This document shows positions 23,769-33,561 of a stretch of DNA of 38,014 nt, piece by piece (the stretch's first letter is position 1; every line of letters starts with the position of its first letter). The notes below the pieces were generated by a model that saw nothing but the letters and a program-made list of their open reading frames with translations, ran no database searches and was not told where the DNA came from. The DNA comes from Sulfurimonas sp. GTDB taxonomy: Bacteria; Campylobacterota; Campylobacteria; Campylobacterales; Sulfurimonadaceae. Location: positions 1 to 38,014 of the forward strand of contig JALWTK010000171.1 in NCBI GenBank assembly GCA_027082875.1, given 5' to 3'. The position numbers were made by a program, and so were the translations under genes.

Positions 23769-24806
23769 ATGGATGCAAACAAACAAAAATCATTAGACTT
23801 AGCGATGAAGCAGATAGATAAAGCTTTTGGAAAAGGTGCATTAATGCGTCTTGGTGATAAAAATATAGAACCGATACAATCAATCAGTACAGGATCTTTA
23901 GGACTTGACTTAGCATTAGGAATAGGTGGAGTTCCTCAAGGTCGTGTGGTAGAAGTGTATGGTCCTGAGTCATCTGGAAAAACAACATTAGCACTTCAGA
24001 TAACTGCAGAGTGTCAAAAGAATAATGGTGTCTGTGCATTTATAGATGCAGAGCATGCTCTTGATGTTGTTTATGCAAAAAATCTTGGTGTCGATGTAGA
24101 AAATCTTTTGGTTTCTCAACCTGACTACGGAGAACAGGCTCTTGATATCGTTGAGACTATTGCAAGAAGTGGAGCAGTAGACTTAATCGTTATAGATTCA
24201 GTTGCAGCACTGACTCCAAAAGTAGAGCTTGAGGGTGAGATGACAGATCAGCAAGTGGGTGTACAAGCTCGTCTTATGTCTAAGGCACTTCGTAAGCTTA
24301 CAGGTGTGCTTTCAAAGATGAACTGTACTGTTATCTTTATTAACCAGATTCGTATGAAGATAGGTATGATGGGGTATGGTTCTCCTGAGACTACAACAGG
24401 GGGAAATGCTCTAAAGTTTTACGCTTCTGTTCGTATAGATATTCGCCGTATCGCTTCACTTAAACAGGGTGAGAGTCAGATAGGTAACCGTGTAAAAGCG
24501 AAGGTGATCAAAAATAAGGTTGCTCCTCCATTTAGACAGGCAGAGTTTGACATTATGTTTGGAGAGGGAATCTCTAAAGAGGGTGAGCTTGTTGATTACG
24601 GTGTAAAACTTGATATTATAGATAAAGCAGGAGCATGGTTCGCCTATGGTGATGGTAAACTAGGCCAAGGACGTGAAAATGTGAAGCAGAAGTTTAAAGA
24701 TGAACCAGAACTTGCAGCGGAGATAGAAGAAAAAATAAAAGTAGCAATGGGTATTAGCAATGTGATGGTTATGGAAGCAGCAGAAATAGCGGAGACAGAT
24801 GCATAA
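23769..24806 (+). CDS. recA: Recombinase RecA
   Basis: RecA forms the ATP-dependent filament on single-stranded DNA that drives homologous recombination. The 345-residue protein has Walker [10 protein letters not shown] (65-73), the Walker B stretch [12 protein letters not shown], the loop L1/L2 features ([48 protein letters not shown]) and a normal acidic C-terminal end. No intein or insertion. It is divergent from mqnD and followed by eno after 65 bases, an order (recA-eno) I recall from Campylobacter and Helicobacter. Confidence 0.99.
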   Translation: MDANKQKSLDLAMKQIDKAFGKGALMRLGDKNIEPIQSISTGSLGLDLALGIGGVPQGRVVEVYGPESSGKTTLALQITAECQKNNGVCAFIDAEHALDVVYAKNLGVDVENLLVSQPDYGEQALDIVETIARSGAVDLIVIDSVAALTPKVELEGEMTDQQVGVQARLMSKALRKLTGVLSKMNCTVIFINQIRMKIGMMGYGSPETTTGGNALKFYASVRIDIRRIASLKQGESQIGNRVKAKVIKNKVAPPFRQAEFDIMFGEGISKEGELVDYGVKLDIIDKAGAWFAYGDGKLGQGRENVKQKFKDEPELAAEIEEKIKVAMGISNVMVMEAAEIAETDA

Positions 24807-24830
24807 AGCACTTTATTAGCAAAATTTAGA

Positions 24831-24861
24831 TAAAATACCAGCAATGAATAAAAACTATTAA
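24831..24861 (+). promoter_or_regulatory. eno promoter and leader with a five-codon ORF
   Basis: TAAAAT at 24831-24836 is a good -10. Seven bases later an ATG (24844) opens MNKNY followed by TAA at 24859-24861, just before the AAGGTAA ribosome binding site of eno (ATG 24872). The tiny ORF may be chance. Confidence 0.4.
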
Positions 24862-24871
24862 AGGTAATTAT

Positions 24872-26137
24872 ATGTTTATAGATAGCGTAAGTGCAATAGA
24901 AGTAATGGATTCTCGCGGAAATCCAACAGTGAAAACTACGGTTGAGTTAAGTGATGGGACTATTGAGTCTGCTATAGTGCCTAGTGGTGCGAGTACTGGT
25001 AAGCGTGAAGCTTTAGAGCTTCGTGATGGTGATGATCGCTTTATGGGTAAGGGTGTTTTAAAAGCAGTTGCTCATGTAAATAATGAGATTAATGATATAT
25101 TAGTTGGAATGAGCCCTTTTAATCAAGCCGTTATAGATGCTACTATGAAAGAGCTTGATGCTACCGAGAACTACGGTAAGTTGGGTGCGAATGCAGTTCT
25201 AGGTGTCTCGATGGCTGTTGCTCGTGCAGCTGCAAAATCTCTTGGTATGCCACTTTATCGCTACCTAGGTGGTGCAAATGCGATGGTAAACCCTACACCA
25301 ATGCTTAATATCATCAATGGTGGAAGCCATGCTGATAACTCTGTAGACTTTCAAGAGTATATGATTATGCCTATAGGTTTTGAAGATTTTGCTACTTCTC
25401 TTCGTGCATCTTCTGAAGTCTATCACAACTTAAAAGCTATTTTAAAAGAGAAAGGTCATTCAACTTCTTTAGGTGATGAAGGTGGTTTTGCACCTGATTT
25501 AACTTCAAACGAAGAGCCTATTCAAATTATTATAGAAGCTATTGAAAAAGCTGGTTATAAAGCTGGAGAAGAGATAGCAATCGCTATGGATCCTGCAAGT
25601 AGTGAGTTCTATAAAGATGGTAAATATGAACTCGTTGGTGAAGGAAAATCATTAACAAGTGCAGAGATGGTAGACTACTATGTAGCATTATGTGAAAAAT
25701 ATCCTATAGTATCTATAGAAGATGGTTTAGCTGAAGATGACTGGGATGGTTTTAAACTTATGACTGAGAAGCTAGGTGACAAGATTCAGATCGTTGGTGA
25801 TGACCTTTTTGTTACAAACGCCAACATTCTTGCACGTGGTATTCGTGAAGGAATTGCGAACTCTATCCTCATCAAGCCAAACCAAATTGGTTCAGTCTCT
25901 GAGACTATGCTTACAGTACGTTTAGCACAGCGTAACGGTTATACTTGTGTTATGAGTCATCGTTCAGGTGAGAGTGAAGATGCATTTATCGCTGACTTCG
26001 CTGTAGCTCTTAACTGTGGTCAGATCAAAACTGGTTCGACTGCACGTGGTGAGAGAACTGCTAAATACAACCGTCTTTTAGAGATAGAAAACGAAGTTGT
26101 ATATGGTGAGTACCTAGGTGCTGCACTTTTTAACTAA
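24872..26137 (+). CDS. eno: Enolase
   Basis: Enolase interconverts 2-phosphoglycerate and phosphoenolpyruvate in glycolysis and gluconeogenesis; in bacteria it may also join RNA-decay complexes. The 421-residue protein has the usual N-terminus ([14 protein letters not shown]), [27 protein letters not shown], the metal ligand region [25 protein letters not shown], the catalytic Lys in [10 protein letters not shown], and [17 protein letters not shown]. All key residues are present. It lies between recA and the FtsB-like gene, a conserved order. Confidence 0.99.
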   Translation: MFIDSVSAIEVMDSRGNPTVKTTVELSDGTIESAIVPSGASTGKREALELRDGDDRFMGKGVLKAVAHVNNEINDILVGMSPFNQAVIDATMKELDATENYGKLGANAVLGVSMAVARAAAKSLGMPLYRYLGGANAMVNPTPMLNIINGGSHADNSVDFQEYMIMPIGFEDFATSLRASSEVYHNLKAILKEKGHSTSLGDEGGFAPDLTSNEEPIQIIIEAIEKAGYKAGEEIAIAMDPASSEFYKDGKYELVGEGKSLTSAEMVDYYVALCEKYPIVSIEDGLAEDDWDGFKLMTEKLGDKIQIVGDDLFVTNANILARGIREGIANSILIKPNQIGSVSETMLTVRLAQRNGYTCVMSHRSGESEDAFIADFAVALNCGQIKTGSTARGERTAKYNRLLEIENEVVYGEYLGAALFN

Positions 26138-26154
26138 GCATAAGTATTTACACT

Positions 26155-26433
26155 ATGCAAAATGAAGAACTTTTTGAAGAGATAGATACTAGCGAAAGTG
26201 TAACACAGAAGTATCTTGGTCTCTCTCTAAAAAAGTTTTTCTTTCTTCTTCTTATCGTAGTTGCCCTTGGGATTTATCTTGGGGTACTGCTCTACGGTAC
26301 AAACTCTCTTGAAATACTCTTTGGTTTACAAGATTACGAAGTCTATTTACAGTCTGAAGTGAGCTCTCTTAAGCAAGAAAATGCAGAACTTCAACGAGAA
26401 TATTTTGAACTCAAAGAGATTAGTGCACAATAA
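26155..26433 (+). CDS. FtsB/DivIC-like single-pass coiled-coil protein
   Basis: The 92-residue protein has an acidic cytoplasmic N-terminus, one membrane helix (about 27-49, FFFLLLIVVALGIYLGVLLYG) and a periplasmic coiled coil (about 60-90, LQSEVSSLKQENAELQREYFELKE). This is the layout of septum-formation initiators FtsB and DivIC, which link FtsQ and FtsL in the divisome. It starts 17 bases after eno; as I recall, the corresponding gene after eno in Campylobacter and Helicobacter is similar. Sequence similarity of such short proteins is low, so the role in division rests on architecture and position. Confidence 0.75.
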   Translation: MQNEELFEEIDTSESVTQKYLGLSLKKFFFLLLIVVALGIYLGVLLYGTNSLEILFGLQDYEVYLQSEVSSLKQENAELQREYFELKEISAQ

Positions 26434-26447
26434 ATTCACAAATTTGC

Positions 26448-26476
26448 TATAATACATAAATAAACAGTTGTAGGGG
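26448..26476 (+). promoter_or_regulatory. -10 element and ribosome binding site of the AMIN-to-MMPL envelope operon
   Basis: TATAAT at 26448-26453 preceded by TTTGC, and AGGGG at 26472-26476 seven bases before the ATG at 26484. The five following genes to 32131 have gaps of at most 10 bases, so this promoter may drive all of them. Confidence 0.6.
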
Positions 26477-26483
26477 TATATTT

Positions 26484-27131
26484 ATGATAAAGATTTTTAG
26501 GCTTATTTTTCTCCTAAGTATTTCTCTATTTGCACGTGAAAATCCTTTTTTTCCATTAAGTGGGGAAGAAAATATACCTTATACGACAAATAAAACAGTA
26601 GTAGAAGTCCCTCTCCAACGTGCAGCGATATCTCTTCCCTCAACTGCAAGAATCCTAGAAAGTGTCACTGTAAAGTACAAGAATTTAGATGGTTCCATTG
26701 TAGAGAAAACAGAAGAGTTAGGGAATAGTGTTGATTGGCATTTGCCAATATTTATCTCTCAAAATATTGATGATGCTAGCTCCACTCCATCAAAAACAGT
26801 ACAAAAAAAGAAGAGTAGCAAAAAAAAGTATACGCGAGTTCTCATTATGAAGTTTATCACTATATCTACTGATAAGCATGAAATAAAAATAGAAACAAAA
26901 GATAAGCTATTAAGAAATTTTTTACTGACAAATCCGCATAGAATAGTGTGTGATTTTAAGCGCAACATTGATATAAGAAGTTTAGAAAAAAAGATAAAGA
27001 AAAGTTCTTGTATAAAAAATATTAAAGTTGGAAATCATAATGGATACTATCGTGTAGTTATAGAACTCGATGGATACTACAAATATCAAGTAGCACAGAG
27101 TAAAAATAGTTATGAGTTTTTACTTCTTTAG
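26484..27131 (+). CDS. AMIN domain periplasmic protein
   Basis: The 215-residue product starts with a signal peptide (MIKIFRLIFLLSISLFA) and continues with ENPFFP, typical of this Campylobacterota family. A basic Lys/Ser linker at about 105-118 leads to an AMIN domain (about 120-215: TRVLIMKFITISTDKHEIKIETKDK, PHRIVCDFKRNI, IKNIKVGNHNGYYRVVIELDG). AMIN domains bind peptidoglycan or target amidases and secretins to sites in the envelope. It follows the FtsB-like gene and precedes a glucosaminidase, all consistent with cell-wall work at the division site, which is inference. Confidence 0.85.
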   Translation: MIKIFRLIFLLSISLFARENPFFPLSGEENIPYTTNKTVVEVPLQRAAISLPSTARILESVTVKYKNLDGSIVEKTEELGNSVDWHLPIFISQNIDDASSTPSKTVQKKKSSKKKYTRVLIMKFITISTDKHEIKIETKDKLLRNFLLTNPHRIVCDFKRNIDIRSLEKKIKKSSCIKNIKVGNHNGYYRVVIELDGYYKYQVAQSKNSYEFLLL

Positions 27132-27141
27132 GAAGATGTAG

Positions 27142-27810
27142 ATGCGATATCTTTTACTTCTTTCATTTTTCATGTTTACATTGAGTCTTGAAGCGAAAGA
27201 CTTAGCTTATAGTTCTAGTGTCGTTCCAAAAAAAATGAGTGTCCATGAAAAGAAAAAACGATTTTTTGCATTAGTGCTTCCTCCTACTCAGAAAATTTAC
27301 CAAGAGTTACATGCAAAATATAGGGAAATTCAGGATAATTTAGATCAAAAAGAGTATCAAGAGGAGATAAGTACACTCAAAAAGCTCTATAAAGTAAAGA
27401 CGAAGGAGCAGTTACTTTTAGCACTCAAGCCACATCCTATAAGTATTGCTCTTGCACAAGCTGCAGTGGAGAGTGCATGGGCAACCTCAAGATTTTCAGT
27501 AGAGGCAAATAATCTCTTTGGAATGTGGAGTGGGAAGGAGAGTGAAGAGAGAATTGCAGCAAAGGGACAACGTGAGAATAAGCGTACAGTTTGGCTAAAA
27601 AAATTTCCTTCCTTTGAAGCATCTATCCGTGCTTACTATCTTACAATCGGACGGGCAAAGGCTTACGCATCATTTAGAAAATATAGATATGAGAGCGATA
27701 ATGTTTTTGAGATAATCAAGGGTTTAAATAAGTACTCAGAACTTGGTGAAGCTTATGTTTCTATTATAAAAAATGTGATTAAGCATGACAATCTTACTAA
27801 ATATGACTAA
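27142..27810 (+). CDS. Bax-like glucosaminidase
   Basis: The 222-residue protein has a signal peptide (MRYLLLLSFFMFTLSLEA) and a Bax/FlgJ-type N-acetylglucosaminidase domain. The signature ISIALAQAAVESAWATSRFSVEANNLFGMWS contains the catalytic Glu110 and the conserved Asn-Asn-Leu-Phe-Gly; later YYLTIGRAKAYASFRKYR and LNKYSELGEAYVSII match the family's C-terminal part. It cleaves beta-1,4 bonds in peptidoglycan glycan strands in the periplasm. It starts 10 bases after the AMIN gene, so the two are co-expressed and the AMIN protein may place it. FlgJ is less likely because the N-terminal rod domain is missing. Confidence 0.9.
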   Translation: MRYLLLLSFFMFTLSLEAKDLAYSSSVVPKKMSVHEKKKRFFALVLPPTQKIYQELHAKYREIQDNLDQKEYQEEISTLKKLYKVKTKEQLLLALKPHPISIALAQAAVESAWATSRFSVEANNLFGMWSGKESEERIAAKGQRENKRTVWLKKFPSFEASIRAYYLTIGRAKAYASFRKYRYESDNVFEIIKGLNKYSELGEAYVSIIKNVIKHDNLTKYD

Positions 27811-27819
27811 GGAAGAAAA

Positions 27820-28569
27820 ATGAAACTATTAACAGGATTAGTGCTGAGTGTAAGTACACTTTTTGCACTCACAAATGCAGAGTTAGCACAAAAAAGTAAA
27901 AAAGCGATGGATGGTTTTGAAGACTCCATTTCTTATATGCAGATGACACTGATAAATGCAGCGGGACAAAAGAAAGTACGTAGAATGAAGATGAAGGTCT
28001 TAGAGGGTAAGGATTCAGATAAATCTCTTATGGAATTTCTTTCACCAGCAGATGTAAAAGGCACGAAGTTCCTCTCTTATGAGCATGTGAACAAGGATGA
28101 TGACCAGTGGATCTACCTTCCAGCACTTCATCGTGTGAAACGTATAGCGAGTAAAAATAAATCAGGTGCTTTTATGGGGAGTGAGTTTTCTTATGAAGAC
28201 CTAGGAGCATTTAACCCAAAGAAGTACAAGTATGAAGGCAGTCCTTCAGAGAGTTCTCTCAATGGAAAAGCTGTTTATGTTTCACCTGCAATACCAGTTT
28301 CTAAGTACTCAGGTTATACTAAACTTATCTCTTATGTAGATAAAAATACTTTTTTAGTCCAAAAAATAGAGTACTACGATAGAAAGCATGAACTACTTAA
28401 AGTCGGTACATTTGACGCTTATAAAAAGATAAGTGGTGTCTATCGTATACAGGGCATCACTATGAAAAATGTTCAAAATGATAAGACAACCATACTTAAG
28501 TGGAGTGATGAGACGATAAAAAATGGACTTAGTGCAAGAGACTTTAATAAAAGATATCTTAGCCGATGA
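27820..28569 (+). CDS. LolA-like periplasmic lipoprotein/lipid carrier
   Basis: The 249-residue protein has a short signal peptide (about 1-19) and the fold pattern of the LolA-like outer-membrane lipoprotein-sorting family (PF17131 type): RRMKMKVLEGKDSDKSLMEFLSPADVKGTKFLSYEH, DDQWIYLPALHRVKRI, GSEFSYEDLGAFNPKKYKYE, and KWSDETIKNGLSARDFNKRYL at the end. Such proteins have a hydrophobic cavity and are often encoded beside MMPL/RND transporters, where they may carry lipids across the periplasm. That is the context here: a barrel protein overlaps it by 4 bases and an MMPL transporter follows. It is not the canonical LolA. Confidence 0.88.
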   Translation: MKLLTGLVLSVSTLFALTNAELAQKSKKAMDGFEDSISYMQMTLINAAGQKKVRRMKMKVLEGKDSDKSLMEFLSPADVKGTKFLSYEHVNKDDDQWIYLPALHRVKRIASKNKSGAFMGSEFSYEDLGAFNPKKYKYEGSPSESSLNGKAVYVSPAIPVSKYSGYTKLISYVDKNTFLVQKIEYYDRKHELLKVGTFDAYKKISGVYRIQGITMKNVQNDKTTILKWSDETIKNGLSARDFNKRYLSR

Positions 28570-29831
28570 AAAAACTCTTTTTTCCTCTTTTAATGTTTAC
28601 TAGCCTTTATGGTGAGGTAGATGTCTCTGGGCATGTAGATTTAGATTCTCAGTTTTATCTTATGCATCCAGAGGGAAAAAATAAGAACTCTTTTACAGCA
28701 AAACAGACTTTAGAGTTGGAGTATACTCATAAAGATTTGACACTTTTTACTTCACTTTATGCACAAGAAGCTTATTATGACTTTACAAAAGAGAGTGAGA
28801 AAACGGAGAGAACTTTTGCAAGGATCAATGAGCTTTATGCGAAGTATGACTTTGAAGAGGATGCAGTTAAGGCTGGAAAAAGTATAGAGTTTTGGGGTGC
28901 TTTGGAACTAAGAAACATTACAGATGGCTTTAATCCTAGAGATTTTCGTAACGATATGTTCGCAAATGACAAACTAGGTGTTTACAATGTCGCTTATACA
29001 CACTACTTTGAAAATTCTAATCTTTCCCTTATAACAAAGCTTCAAGAGGAACAGCAGTTTATGGCGGCAGAGCCTTATGTTTATTACTTTTTCCCCTCTT
29101 TTGTAAGTTATGATGGAACTTTGGAGACACAGGAGAGTAAAAACAGACCCTCTATCTATCTCAAGTATAGTGGATCAACAGATACAGAGTACCCTATGGA
29201 CTATGCATTTATCTATGAAAATGGCTATGATTCACAGCGTTACTTCTCTACAACAACACCTCAAAACCTTCTAGTCGGGAGTCCTACACGTGGACAGCCT
29301 ACTAGATTTGTAGAAAATGCCTACATAGTCAATAAGTTTATGACTTATGACACTTTGGTAGTAGGAAGTACACTTGTAAAACTTGAAGCACTCTATGCCA
29401 AGGTGGATAATAATCCTGTTGTTGGAGATTATTCACATATTGGATTAGGTGTAGAATATACTATAGAAAATATTTATGAGAGTCATGCTTTGGGACTTCT
29501 CGCTGAGTATTATAGATACGATACCTATGAGTCGGATAAGTTTTCTGATCTGCAACTTTTTGAAACTATGCAAAATGATCTCTTTATAGGTGCTAGATAC
29601 ACTTTTAATAATACCGAAGATAGCTCCTTTGTAGGAGGTGCTATCTTTGACCTTGAGTATGATGAGCAGTCCTACTATCTGAAATTTGAAAGTCGTGTGC
29701 ACGGGAATTTTAAGCTTTCCTGTGACTACTACTACATTGTGCCATCGACTAAGCTCTTATCTTTTCCCACAGCCTATCAATTTTTAGGTAAACACCAAAA
29801 ACTTGGCATAAATATCGCCTACTATTTTTAA
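28566..29831 (+). CDS. Outer membrane beta-barrel protein of the LolA-like/MMPL unit
   Basis: The 421-residue protein has a signal peptide (MKKLFFPLLMFTSLYG), then EVDVSGHVDLDSQFYL and many amphipathic strands with Tyr/Phe girdles, ending LGINIAYYF with the C-terminal Phe expected of a barrel. The conserved-looking block KAGKSIEFWGALELRNITDGFNPRDFRND resembles a signature in barrel proteins (DUF1302-like) that go with DUF1329/LolA-like and MMPL genes in other Proteobacteria. The start overlaps the LolA-like stop (ATGA). It probably forms the outer-membrane station of the same transport system; the cargo is unknown. Confidence 0.82.
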   Translation: MKKLFFPLLMFTSLYGEVDVSGHVDLDSQFYLMHPEGKNKNSFTAKQTLELEYTHKDLTLFTSLYAQEAYYDFTKESEKTERTFARINELYAKYDFEEDAVKAGKSIEFWGALELRNITDGFNPRDFRNDMFANDKLGVYNVAYTHYFENSNLSLITKLQEEQQFMAAEPYVYYFFPSFVSYDGTLETQESKNRPSIYLKYSGSTDTEYPMDYAFIYENGYDSQRYFSTTTPQNLLVGSPTRGQPTRFVENAYIVNKFMTYDTLVVGSTLVKLEALYAKVDNNPVVGDYSHIGLGVEYTIENIYESHALGLLAEYYRYDTYESDKFSDLQLFETMQNDLFIGARYTFNNTEDSSFVGGAIFDLEYDEQSYYLKFESRVHGNFKLSCDYYYIVPSTKLLSFPTAYQFLGKHQKLGINIAYYF

Positions 29832-29839
29832 GGAAAAAA

Positions 29840-32131
29840 ATGAAAAAATTTGTAAATAGTGTCATAAAACTAAGATGGTTTATTGTTATACTCATTCCTC
29901 TTATTACCATCATGATGGCATCTTCGCTCAAGCACCTAGAGTTTGAAGGGAGCTATAGAATCTGGTTTGGTAAAGAGTCTAAAATCCTCAAAAACTATGA
30001 CAATTTCCGTGCTGTTTTTGGAAATGATGATGCAGTTACTATCATGTTTACAGATAAGGATGGTATCTTTACTCCTAAGGCATTAGAGACCATAGAGAAC
30101 ATCACCCAAAAGCTCTGGGCGACTCACTACATAGCTAGAGTTGACTCTATCACAAACTACCAGTATGTTCACTCTGATCCTGAGTATCCTGATGAGGTAC
30201 TAGTAGAGGACTTTATAGAAGATCCTACATCTTACACAAAAGAGCAGTTAGCCAAGAAAAAGGACATCGCTGTTAAAGAAGATCTTATAGTAGGCAAACT
30301 TATCTCTAAAGATGCAAAAACTACGATGATAGTAGGTCGTATGACTCCAAAAGCAGGGGATGATCCAGCGGTGAGCTTTAAACTTCGTGATGCGGTTTTA
30401 AAAATCATAAAACCAGAAGAAGAAAAAAACGGCTATAAGTTTTTTCTTGGTGGTGGACCTATTATCAACACCTCTTTTATAGAAGTGGCACAACACGATG
30501 GTGCTACTTTTACTCCGGCTGTCATTATCGTTGCTATGCTTCTTCTACTCATCATCTTTAGAAAATTCTCTTCTATGTTTGCTAGTATTATCGTCGTAAT
30601 TTTTACTTTTCTTATAGTGCTCTCGATCCAAGTGCTTTTAGGCTTTAAGCTCAACAACTTTACGGCAAATATTCCTGTCTTTGTTGTGGCTATCGGTATA
30701 GCGGATGCTATGCACCTTCTATGGATCTACACGATGGCGAGAAAAAAAGGGATGGATAACTATACGGCTATTCACTACAGTGTGAAGAAAAACTTTTTAG
30801 CGATTTTCTTAACATCTGTGACGACTTCCATAGGTTTTGCTTCTCTTGGTATCTCTGCAGTTGTACCTATCCAGACACTAGGAATAGCGACAGCGAGTGC
30901 AGCGATACTCGCGTTTATTCTCACGATGCTCTTTGTTCCCGCATTTTTAGCGATACTCAATCCTAAGATAAATACCGATACCAACATCCAAGAGGCGAAC
31001 AACCATCCAGTAGCTGTCTGGTACACCCACTTTTTAGCTAAAAATGCAAAGGTGATTTTACTGCTCTCTACTCTTATCTTCTTAGGCTTAAGTGCGGGAA
31101 TCTTTCAAGCAAATGTTGATTCAAACACTGTGAAGTACTTTAAAAAAGATTTTCCTTTCCGTGTGGCGGTTAAGGAGATGCAAGATAAGCTTACTGGACC
31201 TATGAGTTATGAAGTGGTGGTGGACTCAAAAGCAAAAGATGGGATAAAAGATCCAAAGTTTTTACACACCGTTGCACAGTTTTACTCTGAACTCTATGCA
31301 AAATACCCAGATGTCAGGCATATAAGCTCTCTTTTAGATGTTGTTAAAACATTTAACAAGGTGATGAACGGCAGCAAAAGTGTACCAAAAAGCCAAGAAC
31401 TTATAGCGCAGTATCTTCTTCTCTACTCTCTTTCTCTTCCGCAAGGTATGGAGATAAATGACAAGATGGATATAGATGAGCGACTTCTCCGTGTGAGTGT
31501 CTCAGTAAATCTTGTAGAGACTTCAAAAGATTTAGAGCAGATAGCATGGATAGAAAACTGGTGGAAAAAGACACCATACTCGGCAGTAGTGAATGGTCAA
31601 ACAGTTATGTTCGCACATATGCAACACGATGTGACTGCTACACTCATAAACTCCATAACTTTAGCAGTTATCTCTATCTCCCTTGTGATGTTACTTATCT
31701 TTAGAAATTGGAGAATGTTACCACTTTTCATCGTGCCAAATGTTCTGCCAATCGCCCTTGTAGTCGGTGTAATGGGTTGGTTACATATAGACATAGATAT
31801 GGGTGTGGCTATCGCTGGAGCTATCATTATCGGGGTGGCGGTGGATGATACTATTCACTTTATGGTGAAGTATATAGAGGCGAGAAAACGCGGTGATAAC
31901 CTAGAGGATGCGATGAAGTATGTTCTCAGCTATGCAGGCTCTGCCATCATATTTACGACTATCGTTCTCTCCATTGCATTTTTAGTTTTTGTATTTAGTA
32001 GTTTTAACCCAAACTACCACTTTGGTATAGTTACAGCTTCCGCATTAATCATCGCTGTAATTGTAGACTTAGTAGCATTACCTGCACTGCTTATGCTAAT
32101 AGATAATAAGGAAAAATCACTTTTAGAGTAG
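29840..32131 (+). CDS. MMPL/RND-family inner-membrane transporter
   Basis: The 763-residue protein has the duplicated RND layout: one helix, a periplasmic loop (about 40-210), five helices (about 225-385), a helix at about 405, a second loop (about 425-590) and five more helices. TM4 carries VVAIGIADAMHLLWIY and TM10 GVAVDDTIHFMVKYIEARKRG, with the buried Asp residues used for proton coupling. At this length it is the MMPL/hydrophobe exporter type (HpnN, MmpL), not an AcrB-type pump. With the LolA-like carrier and barrel it may move a lipid or hydrophobic compound between inner and outer membrane, in an unknown direction. It ends 2 bases from the convergent HD-GYP gene, with no terminator between. 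Confidence 0.92.
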   Translation: MKKFVNSVIKLRWFIVILIPLITIMMASSLKHLEFEGSYRIWFGKESKILKNYDNFRAVFGNDDAVTIMFTDKDGIFTPKALETIENITQKLWATHYIARVDSITNYQYVHSDPEYPDEVLVEDFIEDPTSYTKEQLAKKKDIAVKEDLIVGKLISKDAKTTMIVGRMTPKAGDDPAVSFKLRDAVLKIIKPEEEKNGYKFFLGGGPIINTSFIEVAQHDGATFTPAVIIVAMLLLLIIFRKFSSMFASIIVVIFTFLIVLSIQVLLGFKLNNFTANIPVFVVAIGIADAMHLLWIYTMARKKGMDNYTAIHYSVKKNFLAIFLTSVTTSIGFASLGISAVVPIQTLGIATASAAILAFILTMLFVPAFLAILNPKINTDTNIQEANNHPVAVWYTHFLAKNAKVILLLSTLIFLGLSAGIFQANVDSNTVKYFKKDFPFRVAVKEMQDKLTGPMSYEVVVDSKAKDGIKDPKFLHTVAQFYSELYAKYPDVRHISSLLDVVKTFNKVMNGSKSVPKSQELIAQYLLLYSLSLPQGMEINDKMDIDERLLRVSVSVNLVETSKDLEQIAWIENWWKKTPYSAVVNGQTVMFAHMQHDVTATLINSITLAVISISLVMLLIFRNWRMLPLFIVPNVLPIALVVGVMGWLHIDIDMGVAIAGAIIIGVAVDDTIHFMVKYIEARKRGDNLEDAMKYVLSYAGSAIIFTTIVLSIAFLVFVFSSFNPNYHFGIVTASALIIAVIVDLVALPALLMLIDNKEKSLLE

Positions 32132-32133
32132 TC

Positions 32134-33528
32134 TTATGTAGCTTGTATCTTGCAAAAGCGTTGTTCCTCTGTATCTGAACCATATTTGTGTAGGATATTT
32201 ATAAAACAGTCTATATGCTTGAGAAAAATTTTTGTGAGTTTTGGATCGAAGTGTATGGAAGCATTTTCTTCTAAAAAATTTAGAGTTTTTTCAGTGGGCC
32301 AACTCTCTTTATAGACACGTTTGTTCATAAGTGCATCAAAGACATCGACTATAGCGACTATTCTCGCGTGTTTAGGAATTTCTTCTCCTTCGAGCCCTTC
32401 TGGATAGCCTGAACCATCCCACTTTTCATGGTGATAAAGTGCTATCTCTTTTGCTATGTTTCCTACTTTTGGATCACTTATAAACCCTCTCTCTAAAAGT
32501 TTTGCACCACAAGTTGTATGTGTTTTCATAGTCTCAAACTCTTCTCTTGTGAGCTTGCCTGGTTTGCATAAAATGGCATCTTTTATAGTCACTTTTCCAA
32601 TGTCATGGAGTGTCGCTAGTTTTCCAATGAGTCTCGCTTCTTCTTCAAACATTCCACTGAGTTTTGCTAGAACATAACTATACTCACTTATTCGTTTTAC
32701 ATGAGATCCTGTCTCAGCACTTCTAAACTCTGTAACATCAGAGAGGAGATTGATGATATCATCATCAAAGTTATGCTGCATATCTTCAAACATTGCCACT
32801 TCTTCGATATTTTGATAAATTCTAGAGTAGAATTCATCTCGTGAGAAAGGTTTTGTGATGTAGTCATTTGCTCCCTCTTTAAGAAAGCGACTTGTAGCAT
32901 AGGAGTTTGTATCAGAAGTGAGTGTGATGATCCTAATCTGCTTTTTATTATACTTTTTTCGTACCCTTCTAACAAATTCTAAACCATCCATCACTGGCAT
33001 ATGATAGTCAGTGATAATAAGCTCTATATCAGTGTGCATCTGCAGTTTAGTGAGTGCCTCTTTTCCATTTGGAGCAGTGATTACTTTAAAGTGGTGTATA
33101 AGAAGGTTCTGCTTTAAAAAATTTGTATAGAGGGTCGAGTCATCTACTACAAGAATTTTCTTTGTAGTGTTAAGTTCAAGTTGTTTACACTTCTCTATAA
33201 CATAAAGAATGTTTTCATATCTTTCTTTGAGAACATAGTCTACGATCTGTGATGTCTCAAAACCTTCACGAAAACTTTCATCAAATATACCAGTAAAAAC
33301 TATGGGTGCAATGTTGTGTTTGTTTAAGAGAGGAATAATCTCTCCACTTTTTGCATCAGGAAGGTTCATATCTGCTACTGCGATTTGATACCTTTTGACT
33401 TGAATCAATTTTTTTGCTTGTGCATAAGTAGTAGCTATATCAAAGTTAAAGTCTGTATAACGAGAGAGTAAATCATCAAAAATCTTGCAAAGCATAGGGC
33501 TGTCTTCTATAATGAGAAGATTAAACAT
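32134..33528 (-). CDS. Double-receiver HD-GYP response regulator (c-di-GMP phosphodiesterase)
   Basis: The 464-residue protein has two receiver domains and an HD-GYP domain. REC1 (1-115) has the acidic pair E8-D9, phosphoacceptor D53 (AVADMNLPD), T79 and K101. REC2 (124-240) has D129-D130, D174 (IITDYHMPVMDG) and K226 (TKPF). The HD-GYP domain (about 255-430) has H308-D309 in LHDIGK, HHEKWDGSGYP (366-376) and DVFDALMNKRVYKE, so it is expected to be active and to degrade c-di-GMP. No histidine kinase is adjacent, so the input is unknown. It has its own promoter (-10 at 33562-33567) and AAGGAT ribosome binding site. It balances the broken cyclase gene at 18685-20173 only in function, not in position. 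Confidence 0.95.
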   Translation of the reverse strand: MFNLLIIEDSPMLCKIFDDLLSRYTDFNFDIATTYAQAKKLIQVKRYQIAVADMNLPDAKSGEIIPLLNKHNIAPIVFTGIFDESFREGFETSQIVDYVLKERYENILYVIEKCKQLELNTTKKILVVDDSTLYTNFLKQNLLIHHFKVITAPNGKEALTKLQMHTDIELIITDYHMPVMDGLEFVRRVRKKYNKKQIRIITLTSDTNSYATSRFLKEGANDYITKPFSRDEFYSRIYQNIEEVAMFEDMQHNFDDDIINLLSDVTEFRSAETGSHVKRISEYSYVLAKLSGMFEEEARLIGKLATLHDIGKVTIKDAILCKPGKLTREEFETMKTHTTCGAKLLERGFISDPKVGNIAKEIALYHHEKWDGSGYPEGLEGEEIPKHARIVAIVDVFDALMNKRVYKESWPTEKTLNFLEENASIHFDPKLTKIFLKHIDCFINILHKYGSDTEEQRFCKIQAT

Positions 33529-33561
33529 AGGCTAAATCCTTGTTAAATAAGATCTAGTTAT

